From Bacillota bacterium (GTDB taxonomy: Bacteria; Bacillota; Clostridia; Christensenellales; Aristaeellaceae): a stretch of 64,000 nucleotides of DNA. The stretch is from the NCBI GenBank assembly GCA_030057655.1, contig JASGUQ010000014.1, forward strand, positions 1 through 64,000, given 5' to 3'. The notes under the pieces were generated by a model. The model was not told the DNA's origin, made no database searches, and saw only the letters and a program-made list of their open reading frames with translations. The number at the start of each line of letters is the position of its first letter. Positions within the stretch are counted from its first letter, which is position 1. Below, piece by piece: positions 24,629 to 33,101 of the stretch. A program made the position numbers and the translations under genes.

Positions 24629-25831
24629 TTATTCATCGGCTTTTGGCACGAAGCCCAGGGTGATTTCGATATCCGTTTCGCCGCCTTTGGTGACCATGCC
24701 GTTTTCCAGGGTCTGGCTTTGCACCTCTACATGGGAGACATAGGTCAAAGACAGGCTGTCTGAGGCGGCATCGTAGGTCAGCGTCAGCAGGAGATCCCCG
24801 GGCGTTAAGCGCAGCGAGTTTTCCTGCAGGGCGAAGCTTTCATATTGTGTCAGGTTGAGTTCCGGCACCGAGAAGGGCAGCTGGGGCACGGCTTCAATCA
24901 GGCCGTTTAAGTTGATGTCCGAGACCATGGCTGCGCCGGCGTCAAAATACAGTCGGGAACCGTATTCGGTAGGGCCGTTCAGGCTCATTCCCGCGTCGAT
25001 GGAGAAGGGACTGTCCTTGCTGAGCGTCTTGAAGTGCAGCGAGTCCAGCTGCCAGTCGCGGCCGGCCCAGGCGGGCGCTTCCGCGCCAGGATCAGCAGCC
25101 TTGCTCTCTTTCGCCCCGCCGACCTTTTTACATTCGGCAGTGTAGGAATAGCTGCCTCCGCGGAGGAAGGTGGAGGTGATGTCCAGCTTCAGGACGCCCT
25201 CATCCAGGGCCCAGGAGCCGTCCACGCTGCCCAGCTGGCTGGTGGCAGGGACATCCACGGAGAAACGGTTGCCATCGCTGGTGATGGTGAAGGGGTAGCT
25301 TTCACGGTAGTCGTCCTGAATAAAAACGTACTCGCCGGAGCCGTCGGCGTTGATGATGGCGCTCAGCTCAATGGACGGGCCGCCGTTTTTCGGCTTGCCT
25401 GTGCCGCGCCATTCGCCCACCAGCTCCTCAGGGACGGCCATTGCGGCGATCCCGGCGCCGCCCTCCCAGAGCAAGACGGGGTTGTTCTCATCCTCATGGG
25501 GGTAGATCAACACCTTCTCGGGCAGGCTGTCGGTGTCGCAGCTGAAGGCATACACGCCGTCGCTGCCCGCTTTGACGGAGCTGGCCCTCACCTCCTTGCC
25601 GTTGATGACGGCGGCAGCCCAGGCAATGATGACGAACTGACCTTTGCGCATGGGCAGCGTGCTGCCAAAGCCGCTGACCTTCACCTGCAGTTTGCCGTCC
25701 TCAATCTCCGCGCCCTCATAGTTCAGGATGTAGGTTCTGTTCTCAAAGGTGACGGTTGCCCCGGCCGCCGCCAGCGCAGGCAGGGCGATGAGCAGCAAAA
25801 GAATCAGGACGGTTGCTAACAGTTTTTTCAT
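24629..25831 (-). CDS. Secreted beta-rich protein of unknown function
   Basis: A 400-residue exported protein starting MKKLLATVLILLLLIALPAL with cleavage near AAA. The mature chain looks like an all-beta protein: a first domain of about 120 residues (VTFENRTYILNYEGAEI), a lipocalin-like or meander domain (about 135-240; PEELVGEWRGTGKPKNGGP, then DGSGEYVFIQDD), and a last domain of about 145 residues with LNLTQYESFALQENSLRLTP. The central EELVGEWRGTG opening resembles the first strand of calycin-type domains, but this is a weak cue. It sits 66 bp upstream of the 748-residue secreted protein. Confidence 0.65.
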   Translation of the reverse strand: MKKLLATVLILLLLIALPALAAAGATVTFENRTYILNYEGAEIEDGKLQVKVSGFGSTLPMRKGQFVIIAWAAAVINGKEVRASSVKAGSDGVYAFSCDTDSLPEKVLIYPHEDENNPVLLWEGGAGIAAMAVPEELVGEWRGTGKPKNGGPSIELSAIINADGSGEYVFIQDDYRESYPFTITSDGNRFSVDVPATSQLGSVDGSWALDEGVLKLDITSTFLRGGSYSYTAECKKVGGAKESKAADPGAEAPAWAGRDWQLDSLHFKTLSKDSPFSIDAGMSLNGPTEYGSRLYFDAGAAMVSDINLNGLIEAVPQLPFSVPELNLTQYESFALQENSLRLTPGDLLLTLTYDAASDSLSLTYVSHVEVQSQTLENGMVTKGGETDIEITLGFVPKADE

Positions 25832-25965
25832 GACGGGACCTCCTTATGTTTGATCATCTTTGATTGTCATGAATAGCGCATCGCGGGAATCATTCCACGC
25901 GCTTTGCCCAATGAAATCCATGCGCCCGGCGGCAGCATCCCCGCAACGCCCGGCGCGCCGCCGCG

Positions 25966-27501
25966 TCAGGGTACGCCGGGATTGCCGCCATTGCCCAGCT
26001 GCTCGTCCATCTCCCGAAGCACGCTTTGCAGAATGGAGATCACATAGGCCCGGTTGCTGAGGCTTCCGGTGCCGCGCTTCCAGATCGTTTCAAAGTGCTT
26101 TTGAAATTCCTGTATCAGCGCGCTGTGGCCGGAATGGCACATGATCGGCACATCGCCGTTCCAATCGTTGATGGCCACGCTCTGATTTCCCTTTACATGC
26201 CAGCAGTTGCTGCTGTGAAGCTCGGGCAGGTCGTCCAGAATGCGCAGTGAGAAGTTCGGGAAGCGGTTCAGGTATTCGACATATCCCGCGACAATATCGC
26301 GGCAACCCTGAAGATCCAGATCATAGAACCCCGTGGTCAGGAAATACAGCCCGGCCATGCGGCATTTTCCCTCGCTGAGGATCGCTTTGAGGCGCTTCAG
26401 CGAGATGATCTCCCTGCACGGCATCCCGTTCTCCAGCATATTCACAAAAGAGTCGTGGAAGCGGCGGTATTCGTTGCACTTCCATGTGTATTCGCCGTCA
26501 TCCTGATTTTCCATCTGGAGGACACGCCAATACGCTTCTATGGACATATACATGGGGTTGACGCTGTCCTTGACGACGCTCAGCTCTCCTGGAATGCAGT
26601 ATTCGCAGTACAAAACCTCGATCATGTTGCGGACATAGTCGTCGTTATAGATGTTGAACATGGACTGGGAGTAGCGATAGGTCGCGTCGAAGCTCTGGCT
26701 CATCTCCTGCACAAAATCCGCGTTGTCCACAAACATGCCGACGGGCTGCGCCGAGCCGACAGGGGTTTCTGTGATGATCGCGACTTCTCTGTTGCGGAAA
26801 ATACAGAACATCTGCTCCGCCACGTTCTGCGTCGAACCGAAAAAAGTATAGAAACGCATCGTGCCGGATACCATTTCGCCCATATAGGTCTGGATGATTT
26901 TGCTGAGATGCCGCGTGTCCCCCGATACGCAAATCACGATGTTGGCGCTGATTTTTCTGTCGGCAAGCACACCGTGGAGCATATCGGAAAACGCGGGATC
27001 AATCATGATGCGCAGTTTGTCGCTGGTGAGGAACAGGTCCACGGATTCATCCTGCGGCATGGCGCGGAATCCTTCGCTCAAGGCGGCGGCAATCGACAAG
27101 GTTCCAAACTCCAGACCCCTTTGCTTTTCAGCGTTTTTTTCGTCCTCAGCGGCCTCTTCCCAGTCATCGGATTCAGCCAAACCATCGGATGGAACCTCTT
27201 TGTCCGAGGAAATCCATTGAATCAAATTGCGCTTCATCCCCAGAACAGACTGAATATCCACCGGGAGCTTCGACGCTTCAAACTGCTCCTTCAGCCATTC
27301 GATCTTTTCAGCTGTGTCCGCTTTTAGCAGAAGATATTCGGCGATGTCCTCCGCCTGCCAGCTGTCTTTTTTCAACTTGCGGTTCCCGGAAATATAACGG
27401 CTGATCAGCGACGGGTCAATCCCCGTCGCTCTGGCGAGGTCAAGGTTTGACAACTGGAACCTCAAAAGGGCAGCCTTGAGATTTGAGCTTTCACCTGTCA
27501 T
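25966..27501 (-). CDS. HTH regulator adjacent to the CRISPR locus
   Basis: A 511-residue protein. The N-terminal HTH (about 8-60) reads KAALLRFQLSNLDLARATGI, DPSLISRYISGNRKLKKDSW, a Cro-like fold. A charged linker (about 110-150) leads into a large mixed domain without a known family; it contains LRIMIDPAFSDMLHGVLADR, CVSGDTRHLSKIIQTYMGEM and FYTFFGSTQNVAEQMFCIF. No nuclease or ATPase motif is seen. The start at 27501 follows GAGGAG and gives a transcript of about 50 nt leader. It is transcribed away from cas9, with the tracrRNA gene in between. A promoter with overlapping palindromes suggests autoregulation. A link with CRISPR control is only positional. Confidence 0.65.
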   Translation of the reverse strand: MTGESSNLKAALLRFQLSNLDLARATGIDPSLISRYISGNRKLKKDSWQAEDIAEYLLLKADTAEKIEWLKEQFEASKLPVDIQSVLGMKRNLIQWISSDKEVPSDGLAESDDWEEAAEDEKNAEKQRGLEFGTLSIAAALSEGFRAMPQDESVDLFLTSDKLRIMIDPAFSDMLHGVLADRKISANIVICVSGDTRHLSKIIQTYMGEMVSGTMRFYTFFGSTQNVAEQMFCIFRNREVAIITETPVGSAQPVGMFVDNADFVQEMSQSFDATYRYSQSMFNIYNDDYVRNMIEVLYCEYCIPGELSVVKDSVNPMYMSIEAYWRVLQMENQDDGEYTWKCNEYRRFHDSFVNMLENGMPCREIISLKRLKAILSEGKCRMAGLYFLTTGFYDLDLQGCRDIVAGYVEYLNRFPNFSLRILDDLPELHSSNCWHVKGNQSVAINDWNGDVPIMCHSGHSALIQEFQKHFETIWKRGTGSLSNRAYVISILQSVLREMDEQLGNGGNPGVP

Positions 27502-27522
27502 TTGGATTCTCCTCACGCATCC

Positions 27523-27588
27523 TGTCATTGACAAAAGCGGATATAATGTCATTGACAAAATTATAGAGCTTGGATATTTTTTTGTCAA
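27523..27588 (-). promoter_or_regulatory. Consensus promoter with two palindromic operators
   Basis: On the minus strand TTGACA (27583-27588), 17 bp, TATAAT (27560-27565): a perfect sigma-A promoter. The dyad TGTCA-T-TGACA occurs at 27547-27557, covering the start site, and at 27523-27533, in the leader; the -35 adds a further half-site. This layout predicts repression by the encoded HTH protein. Confidence 0.75.
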
Positions 27589-27661
27589 TCCTTTTGGAAC
27601 GATTTTTTGGCATCATATGGAATTCACGCAGGATGTTTGTGTGTTCCTGAAAAACAAACCG

Positions 27662-27670
27662 TGATATAAT
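27662..27670 (+). promoter_or_regulatory. Possible extended -10 promoter reading toward cas9
   Basis: TGATATAAT, an extended -10 with a consensus hexamer, without a good -35. Transcription from about 27677 would cross the tracrRNA gene in antisense before reaching cas9. Confidence 0.4.
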
Positions 27671-27684
27671 GACACATCAGAACA

Positions 27685-27801
27685 AAAAGAAACCCGCCAT
27701 GCATCAGCGGATTTCTTTACCCACACACTGTGGAGTCCCGAAGGACGGTTTGGATAAATCTTTATTTGAACTTGTGATGTTGTTTCAGAGGGTACTGAAA
27801 C
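27685..27801 (-). ncRNA. tracrRNA of the type II-A system
   Basis: About 117 nt on the minus strand. The 5' part is an anti-repeat matching the full complement of the CRISPR repeat with two differences outside the bulge, one of them a G-U wobble. Pairing with the repeat 5' end gives a 6-bp lower stem (GUUUGA with UCAAAU), a bulge of GA against AAGU as in SpCas9, and a perfect 9-bp upper stem (GUGAUGUUG with CAACAUCAC). A short nexus follows, then hairpins GUCC-UUCG-GGAC and CCACA-GUG-UGUGG, and a terminator stem (27688-27697 and 27707-27716) ending in U5. It pairs with crRNAs for Cas9 loading and RNase III processing. Confidence 0.9.
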
Positions 27802-27808
27802 AACATCA
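27775..27808. repeat. Perfect 14-bp palindrome in the cas9 leader / anti-repeat
   Basis: TGATGTTGTTTCAG (27775-27788), loop AGGGTA, then its exact complement (27795-27808). It overlaps the anti-repeat and the tracrRNA -10 box. A cas9 mRNA starting upstream would carry this stem 12 bases before its ribosome binding site. Confidence 0.85.
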
Positions 27809-27836
27809 ATATAGTATAAAAAGGAGAATATGTCAA
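27808..27836 (-). promoter_or_regulatory. tracrRNA promoter overlapping the cas9 start
   Basis: On the minus strand TTGACA (27831-27836), 17 bp, TATATT (27808-27813), placing the tracrRNA 5' end at about 27801. The -35 box overlaps the cas9 start region and the spacer covers the cas9 ribosome binding site. Confidence 0.75.
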
Positions 27837-30800
27837 TGGGAAAGCGCGTATATGGGGATTATTACCTGGGGCTGGACATCGGAACGGAATCCGTGGGCTG
27901 GGCAGCCACAAACCCGGATTATCAGGTGCTGAAGTTCGGCTCAAAATCCATGTGGGGCGTCCGCCTGTTTCAAGAGGCCCAGCGCGCGGCTGACCGCCGC
28001 CAGTTCCGCATCGCCAGGCGCAGGCTGGATCGCCGCGCCCAGCGCCTGGCCCTGTTGAGGGAGCTGTTCGCGGAGCCTGTCAATCAGGTTGACCCGGGCT
28101 TTTTCCTGCGCCTGAAGGAAGGCGCCCTGCATGAGGAGGACAAGACCCCCGCCCAGAAAAACAACCTGTTCAACGACCTGGGCATGAAGGACAAGGATTA
28201 TCACAAGAAATACCCCACCATCTACCACCTGCGCCACGCCCTGATGACTTCACCCGGCCCCTTTGACGCGCGCCTGGTCTACCTAGCCATCCACCACATC
28301 ATCAAGTACAGGGGCCACTTCCTTTTTGGCGGCAAATTGGACGAGGTTCCAAGCCTGGAAAGCATCCTCAAGGAATTGGCGCAGGAGAGCAGCGATTATT
28401 TTGGCTTCACCCTGGACGTTTCTCATGCCGATGCCCTGAAGCAGGTTCTTACGGACCCGGCGCTGAAGATGAGCATGAGGCAAAAGCGCCTCAACGAGCT
28501 GTTTGACGCGAAGGACGCCCGCTCCAAGGCGGTTATCAAGGCGCTGACCGGCGGCAAGGTCAATTTGGCGGACATCTTTGACTATGCGGGCGATGAGGAA
28601 GCGCAAAAAATCAAGATCGAGTTCGGCACCGAGGACTATGACGCCAAAGCGCCTGAGATTGAGGAATTGCTGGGTCTTGATTTCTACTACCTGGACAAAT
28701 TAAAGGCCATCCATGACTGGGCCGCCCTGGAAAAGATCGTCCCCGGCGGCGTCAGCCTGTCCGCCGCAAAGGTTGCTTTATATGAAACACACAGGGAGGA
28801 CTTGAAACTTTTAAAGCGCGTCATCAAGCGCCACCTGCCCCAGCAGTACAAGGCCGTTTTCTCTGACCCTGCCGGCAACAATTACGCCGCCTATGTCGGC
28901 ATGACCAAGAAAAACGGCAAAAAACTGCCCATTGCTAAGAAGTGTAACCAAGCTGATTTTTACAAATATTTAAACGCCCTGCTCAAGGACGTCAAGGCGG
29001 AGGACAGCGAGCTTGCGGAGGTAAAATCCCGGATCGAAGCGGGAACCTTCCTGCCCAAGGCTGTGTCCAAGGCCAACGCCGTCCTGCCCAACCAGCTGCA
29101 TTTTAACGAGCTGCGCCAGATCCTGAAAAACGCGGAGGCCTACCTGCCCTTCCTTTTGGAAAAGGACGATCAGGGGCTGTCTGTGTCGGACAAGATCTTG
29201 CAGATCCTGACCTTCAAGATCCCCTACTATGTGGGCCCGCTCAACAACCTTGACCCCAACGCGCAGAACACCTGGGTTGTGCGCCGCACCCAGGAAAAGA
29301 TCAGGCCCTGGAACTTTGACCAGGTGGTGGATACGGAGGCCAGCGCCTCAAACTTCATCACCCGGATGCTGTCCCAGTGCACCTATTTAAAGGAAGAGAC
29401 CGTGCTGCCCAAGCAGTCCATCCTCTACTCCCGTTATATGGTGCTCAATGAACTGAACAACCTCAAAATCAAGGGCGAGCCGATCCCGGTGGCCCTGAAA
29501 CAGGACATTTTTAACGACCTGTTCCTCACCCGTTCCAGGGTCACCCAAAAGGGCCTGATTGGCTACCTGGCCAGCCACGGGCATAAGGTGAGCCCGGATG
29601 ATCTGACCGGCATTGACGGCGATTTCAAGGCCAACATGAAGCCCCTGATCGAGATGAAGGCCCTCCTGGGCGAGCATTATGATGAGCAGACGGCGGAGGA
29701 GATCATCCGCTTAAACGCCATTTTCGGCGATGACAAAGCCATGCTGGAACGGCGCATCCAAAGCGCCTTTGGCAAAGTTCTGCCCAATGAGGTCATCCGG
29801 CGCGCCGCGGGCAAGCGTTTTTCCGACTGGGGAAGGCTGTCTGAGCGTTTTCTGACCGGCATCAAAGCGCCGGACCCGGAAACCGGGGAGATGAGAACCA
29901 TCATGGACATGCTCTGGGAAACCAACAACAACCTGATGGAGCTTTTAAGCAAGGAATACCAGTTTTCCAAGGCCGTCCAAAAGCACAACGATGCCTTCAG
30001 CGAAGACATGAGCTTTGGCTACCACCAGGTGAAGGATCTGTATGTTGCCCCCTCGGTCAAGCGCTCCATCTGGCAGAGCCTGAAGATCGTGGAAGAGATC
30101 CGCAAGATCACCGGGCACGACCCCAAAAAGCTGTTTATCGAGGTGGCCCGCGGGGATGAAAAGAAGGAGGTCAAGGAATCCCGCAAGAAACGCCTGAGCG
30201 ACCTGTACAAGGCCTGCGGCGAGGAGGCCGCGGAGCTGGCTGCCCTGCTTGAAACCAGGGAGGATCATGAGCTGCGCCGCGACCGGCTCTACCTCTATTT
30301 CACCCAGCTGGGGCGCTGTCTGTATTCAGGCAAGCCCATCGACATCAGGGACATTTTTGATTCCAAAAAATACGACACTGACCACATCTATCCCCGATCC
30401 AGGGTCAAAGATGACAGCCTGGATAACCGCGTCCTGGTGGACAGCACGCTCAACTACATCAAGCAGGACATCTACCCCATTTCCCCCGAGGTCCGCAAGG
30501 CCAACCAGCCTTTCTGGCACATGCTTTTGGACAAGGGGCTTATCTCCCGGCGCAAGTATGACCGCCTGGTGCGCGCCACCCCGCTTGAGCCCCAGGAGCT
30601 GCTGGACTTCATCAACCGCCAGCTGGTGGAAACCCGGCAAAGCACCAAGGCCGTCGCCCAGATCATGGAAAGCCTGCTGCCGGACACCACGGTGGTCTAT
30701 GTCAAGGCCGGGCTGGTGTCTGACTTCAGGCAGAAGTTTGACATCCTCAAATGCCGCGAGGTCAACGACCTGCACCACGCGGCGGACGCCTACCTGAACG

Positions 30801-31849
30801 TTGTGGCGGGCAACGCCTACCACACCAAGTTCACCTCCGACCCCCGCAACTTCTTCAGCCAGGCGGATCACAGTTACAACCTGCGCACCTTCTTTGATAA
30901 GGACATCACCCGCGGGGGCAGCGTCGGCTGGGTCGCCGGAAAAGCCGGCAGCATCAGGACCGTGAAACAGGTCATCAGGCGCAACAACGCCCTGGTCACC
31001 AAGATGCCCCTGGAGCAGCGCGGCGCCCTGTTTGACACCCAACTGGTCAAAAAGGGGTTGTGGCAGCTGCCGCAGGGCAAGGCCCACCCCAGCTTTTCAG
31101 ACCCTTCCAAGTACGGCGGCTACAACAAGGTGACCGGCGCCTACTTCATGCTGGTGGAGCATGAGGAGAAGAAGGGCAGGCGCGCACGCAGCCTGATCGA
31201 CATGCCCCTGCACCTGGCGGACAGCCTGGATGAGGGGCAGGTCAAGGACATGCTGGTTAAGGACAAGGGCCTTGTTGATCCGGTGGTTCTGATCCCCAGG
31301 ATCCGCATAAACTCCCTCTTTGACATTGATGGCTTTAAGATGAACATCACCGGCAGGACAGGAACACGGATTCTTTACGCACCTGCACAGCAGCTGAAGA
31401 TTGGAGATGTTTGGGAGAATTATTTGCGGGATGTGCTCAAGTTTGCCGGGCGGCGGGTGGAATACCGCAGGCTGAATCCCGGAAAGGATCTGACGGTTCG
31501 CCCCGCAGACGGGATAACGCGGGAAAAGAATCAGGAGCTGTATGAAATCTTCCTGGCGAAGCTCCGGGACACTTCCTATGGCGTATGGCTTTCTCAGCAG
31601 GCCAAAAACCTGGAGTCTGCGAAGGATCGCTTCAATGCCCTGTCCGAAGGCGACCAATGCGAGGCGCTCAAAGAGATATTAAATTTCTTTACCTGCAACC
31701 GGGCTATGGCAAACCTACAACTGCTAAACCTGGGAAGTTCCTTGGGCATAATTAGAACAAACCGCACCTTGTCCGGATACAAAAAGGCCCTGCTCATCCA
31801 TCAGTCCGTCACCGGCCTGTTCGAGCAGGCCGTGAACCTGCTCAAATGA
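27836..31849 (+). CDS. cas9: Cas9 endonuclease, type II-A
   Basis: A 1337-residue CRISPR effector. RuvC-I is GLDIGTESVGWA (Asp14), followed by an Arg-rich bridge helix (RRQFRIARRRLDRRAQRLAL, about 60-80). RuvC-II is LFIEVARGD (Glu769). The HNH domain has TDHIYPRSR (His850) and LDNRVLV (Asn864). RuvC-III is LHHAADAYL (His981, Asp984). All catalytic residues are present, so an active RNA-guided double-strand nuclease is expected. Two in-frame ATGs exist; the second, 27836, is 9 bp after AAGGAGA and is chosen, the first (27830) is too close. It overlaps cas1 by 4 bp. The length and csn2 place it near SpCas9-like II-A enzymes. Confidence 0.97.
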   Translation: MGKRVYGDYYLGLDIGTESVGWAATNPDYQVLKFGSKSMWGVRLFQEAQRAADRRQFRIARRRLDRRAQRLALLRELFAEPVNQVDPGFFLRLKEGALHEEDKTPAQKNNLFNDLGMKDKDYHKKYPTIYHLRHALMTSPGPFDARLVYLAIHHIIKYRGHFLFGGKLDEVPSLESILKELAQESSDYFGFTLDVSHADALKQVLTDPALKMSMRQKRLNELFDAKDARSKAVIKALTGGKVNLADIFDYAGDEEAQKIKIEFGTEDYDAKAPEIEELLGLDFYYLDKLKAIHDWAALEKIVPGGVSLSAAKVALYETHREDLKLLKRVIKRHLPQQYKAVFSDPAGNNYAAYVGMTKKNGKKLPIAKKCNQADFYKYLNALLKDVKAEDSELAEVKSRIEAGTFLPKAVSKANAVLPNQLHFNELRQILKNAEAYLPFLLEKDDQGLSVSDKILQILTFKIPYYVGPLNNLDPNAQNTWVVRRTQEKIRPWNFDQVVDTEASASNFITRMLSQCTYLKEETVLPKQSILYSRYMVLNELNNLKIKGEPIPVALKQDIFNDLFLTRSRVTQKGLIGYLASHGHKVSPDDLTGIDGDFKANMKPLIEMKALLGEHYDEQTAEEIIRLNAIFGDDKAMLERRIQSAFGKVLPNEVIRRAAGKRFSDWGRLSERFLTGIKAPDPETGEMRTIMDMLWETNNNLMELLSKEYQFSKAVQKHNDAFSEDMSFGYHQVKDLYVAPSVKRSIWQSLKIVEEIRKITGHDPKKLFIEVARGDEKKEVKESRKKRLSDLYKACGEEAAELAALLETREDHELRRDRLYLYFTQLGRCLYSGKPIDIRDIFDSKKYDTDHIYPRSRVKDDSLDNRVLVDSTLNYIKQDIYPISPEVRKANQPFWHMLLDKGLISRRKYDRLVRATPLEPQELLDFINRQLVETRQSTKAVAQIMESLLPDTTVVYVKAGLVSDFRQKFDILKCREVNDLHHAADAYLNVVAGNAYHTKFTSDPRNFFSQADHSYNLRTFFDKDITRGGSVGWVAGKAGSIRTVKQVIRRNNALVTKMPLEQRGALFDTQLVKKGLWQLPQGKAHPSFSDPSKYGGYNKVTGAYFMLVEHEEKKGRRARSLIDMPLHLADSLDEGQVKDMLVKDKGLVDPVVLIPRIRINSLFDIDGFKMNITGRTGTRILYAPAQQLKIGDVWENYLRDVLKFAGRRVEYRRLNPGKDLTVRPADGITREKNQELYEIFLAKLRDTSYGVWLSQQAKNLESAKDRFNALSEGDQCEALKEILNFFTCNRAMANLQLLNLGSSLGIIRTNRTLSGYKKALLIHQSVTGLFEQAVNLLK

Positions 31850-32784
31850 GCTGGCGCACCGTGGTCATCTCCCGCCGCGCCAAGCTGGACCTTTGCCTTA
31901 ATTACCTGGAGGTGCGGGGGGAGGAGGTTAAAAAGGTGCACCTGTCCGAGATCGGCACCCTCATCATTGAATCCACCGCCGTCTCCCTGACCGCGGCCCT
32001 CCTGTGCGAGCTGGTGAACCGCAAGGTGAAGGTCATCTTCTGCGATGCGAAGCGCAACCCGCTTTCCGAACTCCTGCCCTATTACGGCAGCTTTGACACC
32101 AGCGCCAAGGTGCGCCAGCAGCTTACCTGGGACAAGGACACCAAGGCCCTGATCTGGGGGGAGATCGTGACGGAAAAAATCAGGCAGCAGCAGGCCCTGT
32201 TGGCGCACCTCGGCCAAACGGAGCGGGCGGACCTGCTGCTGGGCTATGCCCGGGAGGTTGCCCCCCAGGACGCCACCAACCGGGAGGGGCACGCCGCCAA
32301 GGTCTATTTTGGCGGGCTTTTTGGCCTTGATTTCAGCCGCGCGGAGGAAAACACCGTTAACGCCGCCCTCAACTACGGCTACAGCATCCTGTTGTCCGCC
32401 TTCAACCGGGAGATCGTCGCCCAGGGTTACCTGACCCAGCTGGGCATCTTCCATGACAATATGTTCAACCAGTTCAACCTGGGCAGCGACTTTATGGAGC
32501 CCTTCCGCCCCCTGGTGGACAGGATCGTCTATGAAGCCCTCCCCTTTGAGTTTGAGCGGGAGATGCGCTTGAAGCTGGTGGGCGTGCTGGATGAAAAGGT
32601 GCGCATCGACAACCAGAGCCAGTATGTGGCCAACGCCATCCGCATTTACACCCGCAGCCTGCTGGACGCCCTGAACCAGAAAAGTGCGGAGGAGATCAAA
32701 TTTTTCCAGACGGACCTGTTGGGTCCCCCGGCGGAACTGCTGCTTCGGGCGCGGGAGCAGTCCCTGACGCCCCTGCCGTTTTGA
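31846..32784 (+). CDS. cas1: Cas1 integrase
   Basis: A 312-residue spacer-integration enzyme. The metal-binding residues are visible: Glu147 (NREGHAAKVYF), His203 (LGIFHDNMFNQFNLGSDF) and Asp215 with Glu218 (GSDFMEPFRP). With Cas2 it forms the complex that inserts new spacers at the leader end. The ATG overlaps the cas9 stop by 4 bp (ATGA), which implies translational coupling. Size and motif order are typical of type II Cas1. Confidence 0.97.
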   Translation: MSWRTVVISRRAKLDLCLNYLEVRGEEVKKVHLSEIGTLIIESTAVSLTAALLCELVNRKVKVIFCDAKRNPLSELLPYYGSFDTSAKVRQQLTWDKDTKALIWGEIVTEKIRQQQALLAHLGQTERADLLLGYAREVAPQDATNREGHAAKVYFGGLFGLDFSRAEENTVNAALNYGYSILLSAFNREIVAQGYLTQLGIFHDNMFNQFNLGSDFMEPFRPLVDRIVYEALPFEFEREMRLKLVGVLDEKVRIDNQSQYVANAIRIYTRSLLDALNQKSAEEIKFFQTDLLGPPAELLLRAREQSLTPLPF

Positions 32785-33101
32785 GCTACCGCTTTATGCG
32801 CATGCTGCTTTTTTTTGACCTGCCCGTGGTGGAATCCGAGGAGCGGCGGGAGTACGTGCGCTTCCGCAAGTACCTGATCAAAAGCGGCTTCATCATGCTG
32901 CAGGAGTCGGTCTACTGCAAGCTGCTGCTCAATAGCACCGCGGTGGCGGCCCTGGCGGAAAACGTGCGCAAAAACAAGCCGCCCAAGGGGCTGATCCAGA
33001 TCCTGCTCATCACCGAAAAACAGTATGCCAGGATGGAATACATCCTGGGGGAGTTTGAGAGCGAAGTGATCGATTCGGATGAAAGGTTGATCGTGCTGTG
33101 A
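32781..33101 (+). CDS. cas2: Cas2
   Basis: A 106-residue ferredoxin-fold protein. It has the conserved first strand with Asp (MLLFFDLPVV), RKYLIKSGFIMLQESVYCKL and a closing beta region (GLIQILLITEKQYARMEYIL). It bridges two Cas1 dimers during spacer integration. The start is a TTG overlapping the cas1 stop by 4 bp; an ATG at 32796 (MRMLLFFDLP) is an alternative that would still keep the fold. Confidence 0.95.
   Translation: MSYRFMRMLLFFDLPVVESEERREYVRFRKYLIKSGFIMLQESVYCKLLLNSTAVAALAENVRKNKPPKGLIQILLITEKQYARMEYILGEFESEVIDSDERLIVL

Noticed and set aside
27762-27797. A stray CRISPR repeat copy on the plus strand upstream of cas9
   Set aside because: It resembles the repeat because it is the complement of the tracrRNA anti-repeat; the hairpins and terminator that follow on the minus strand explain it.
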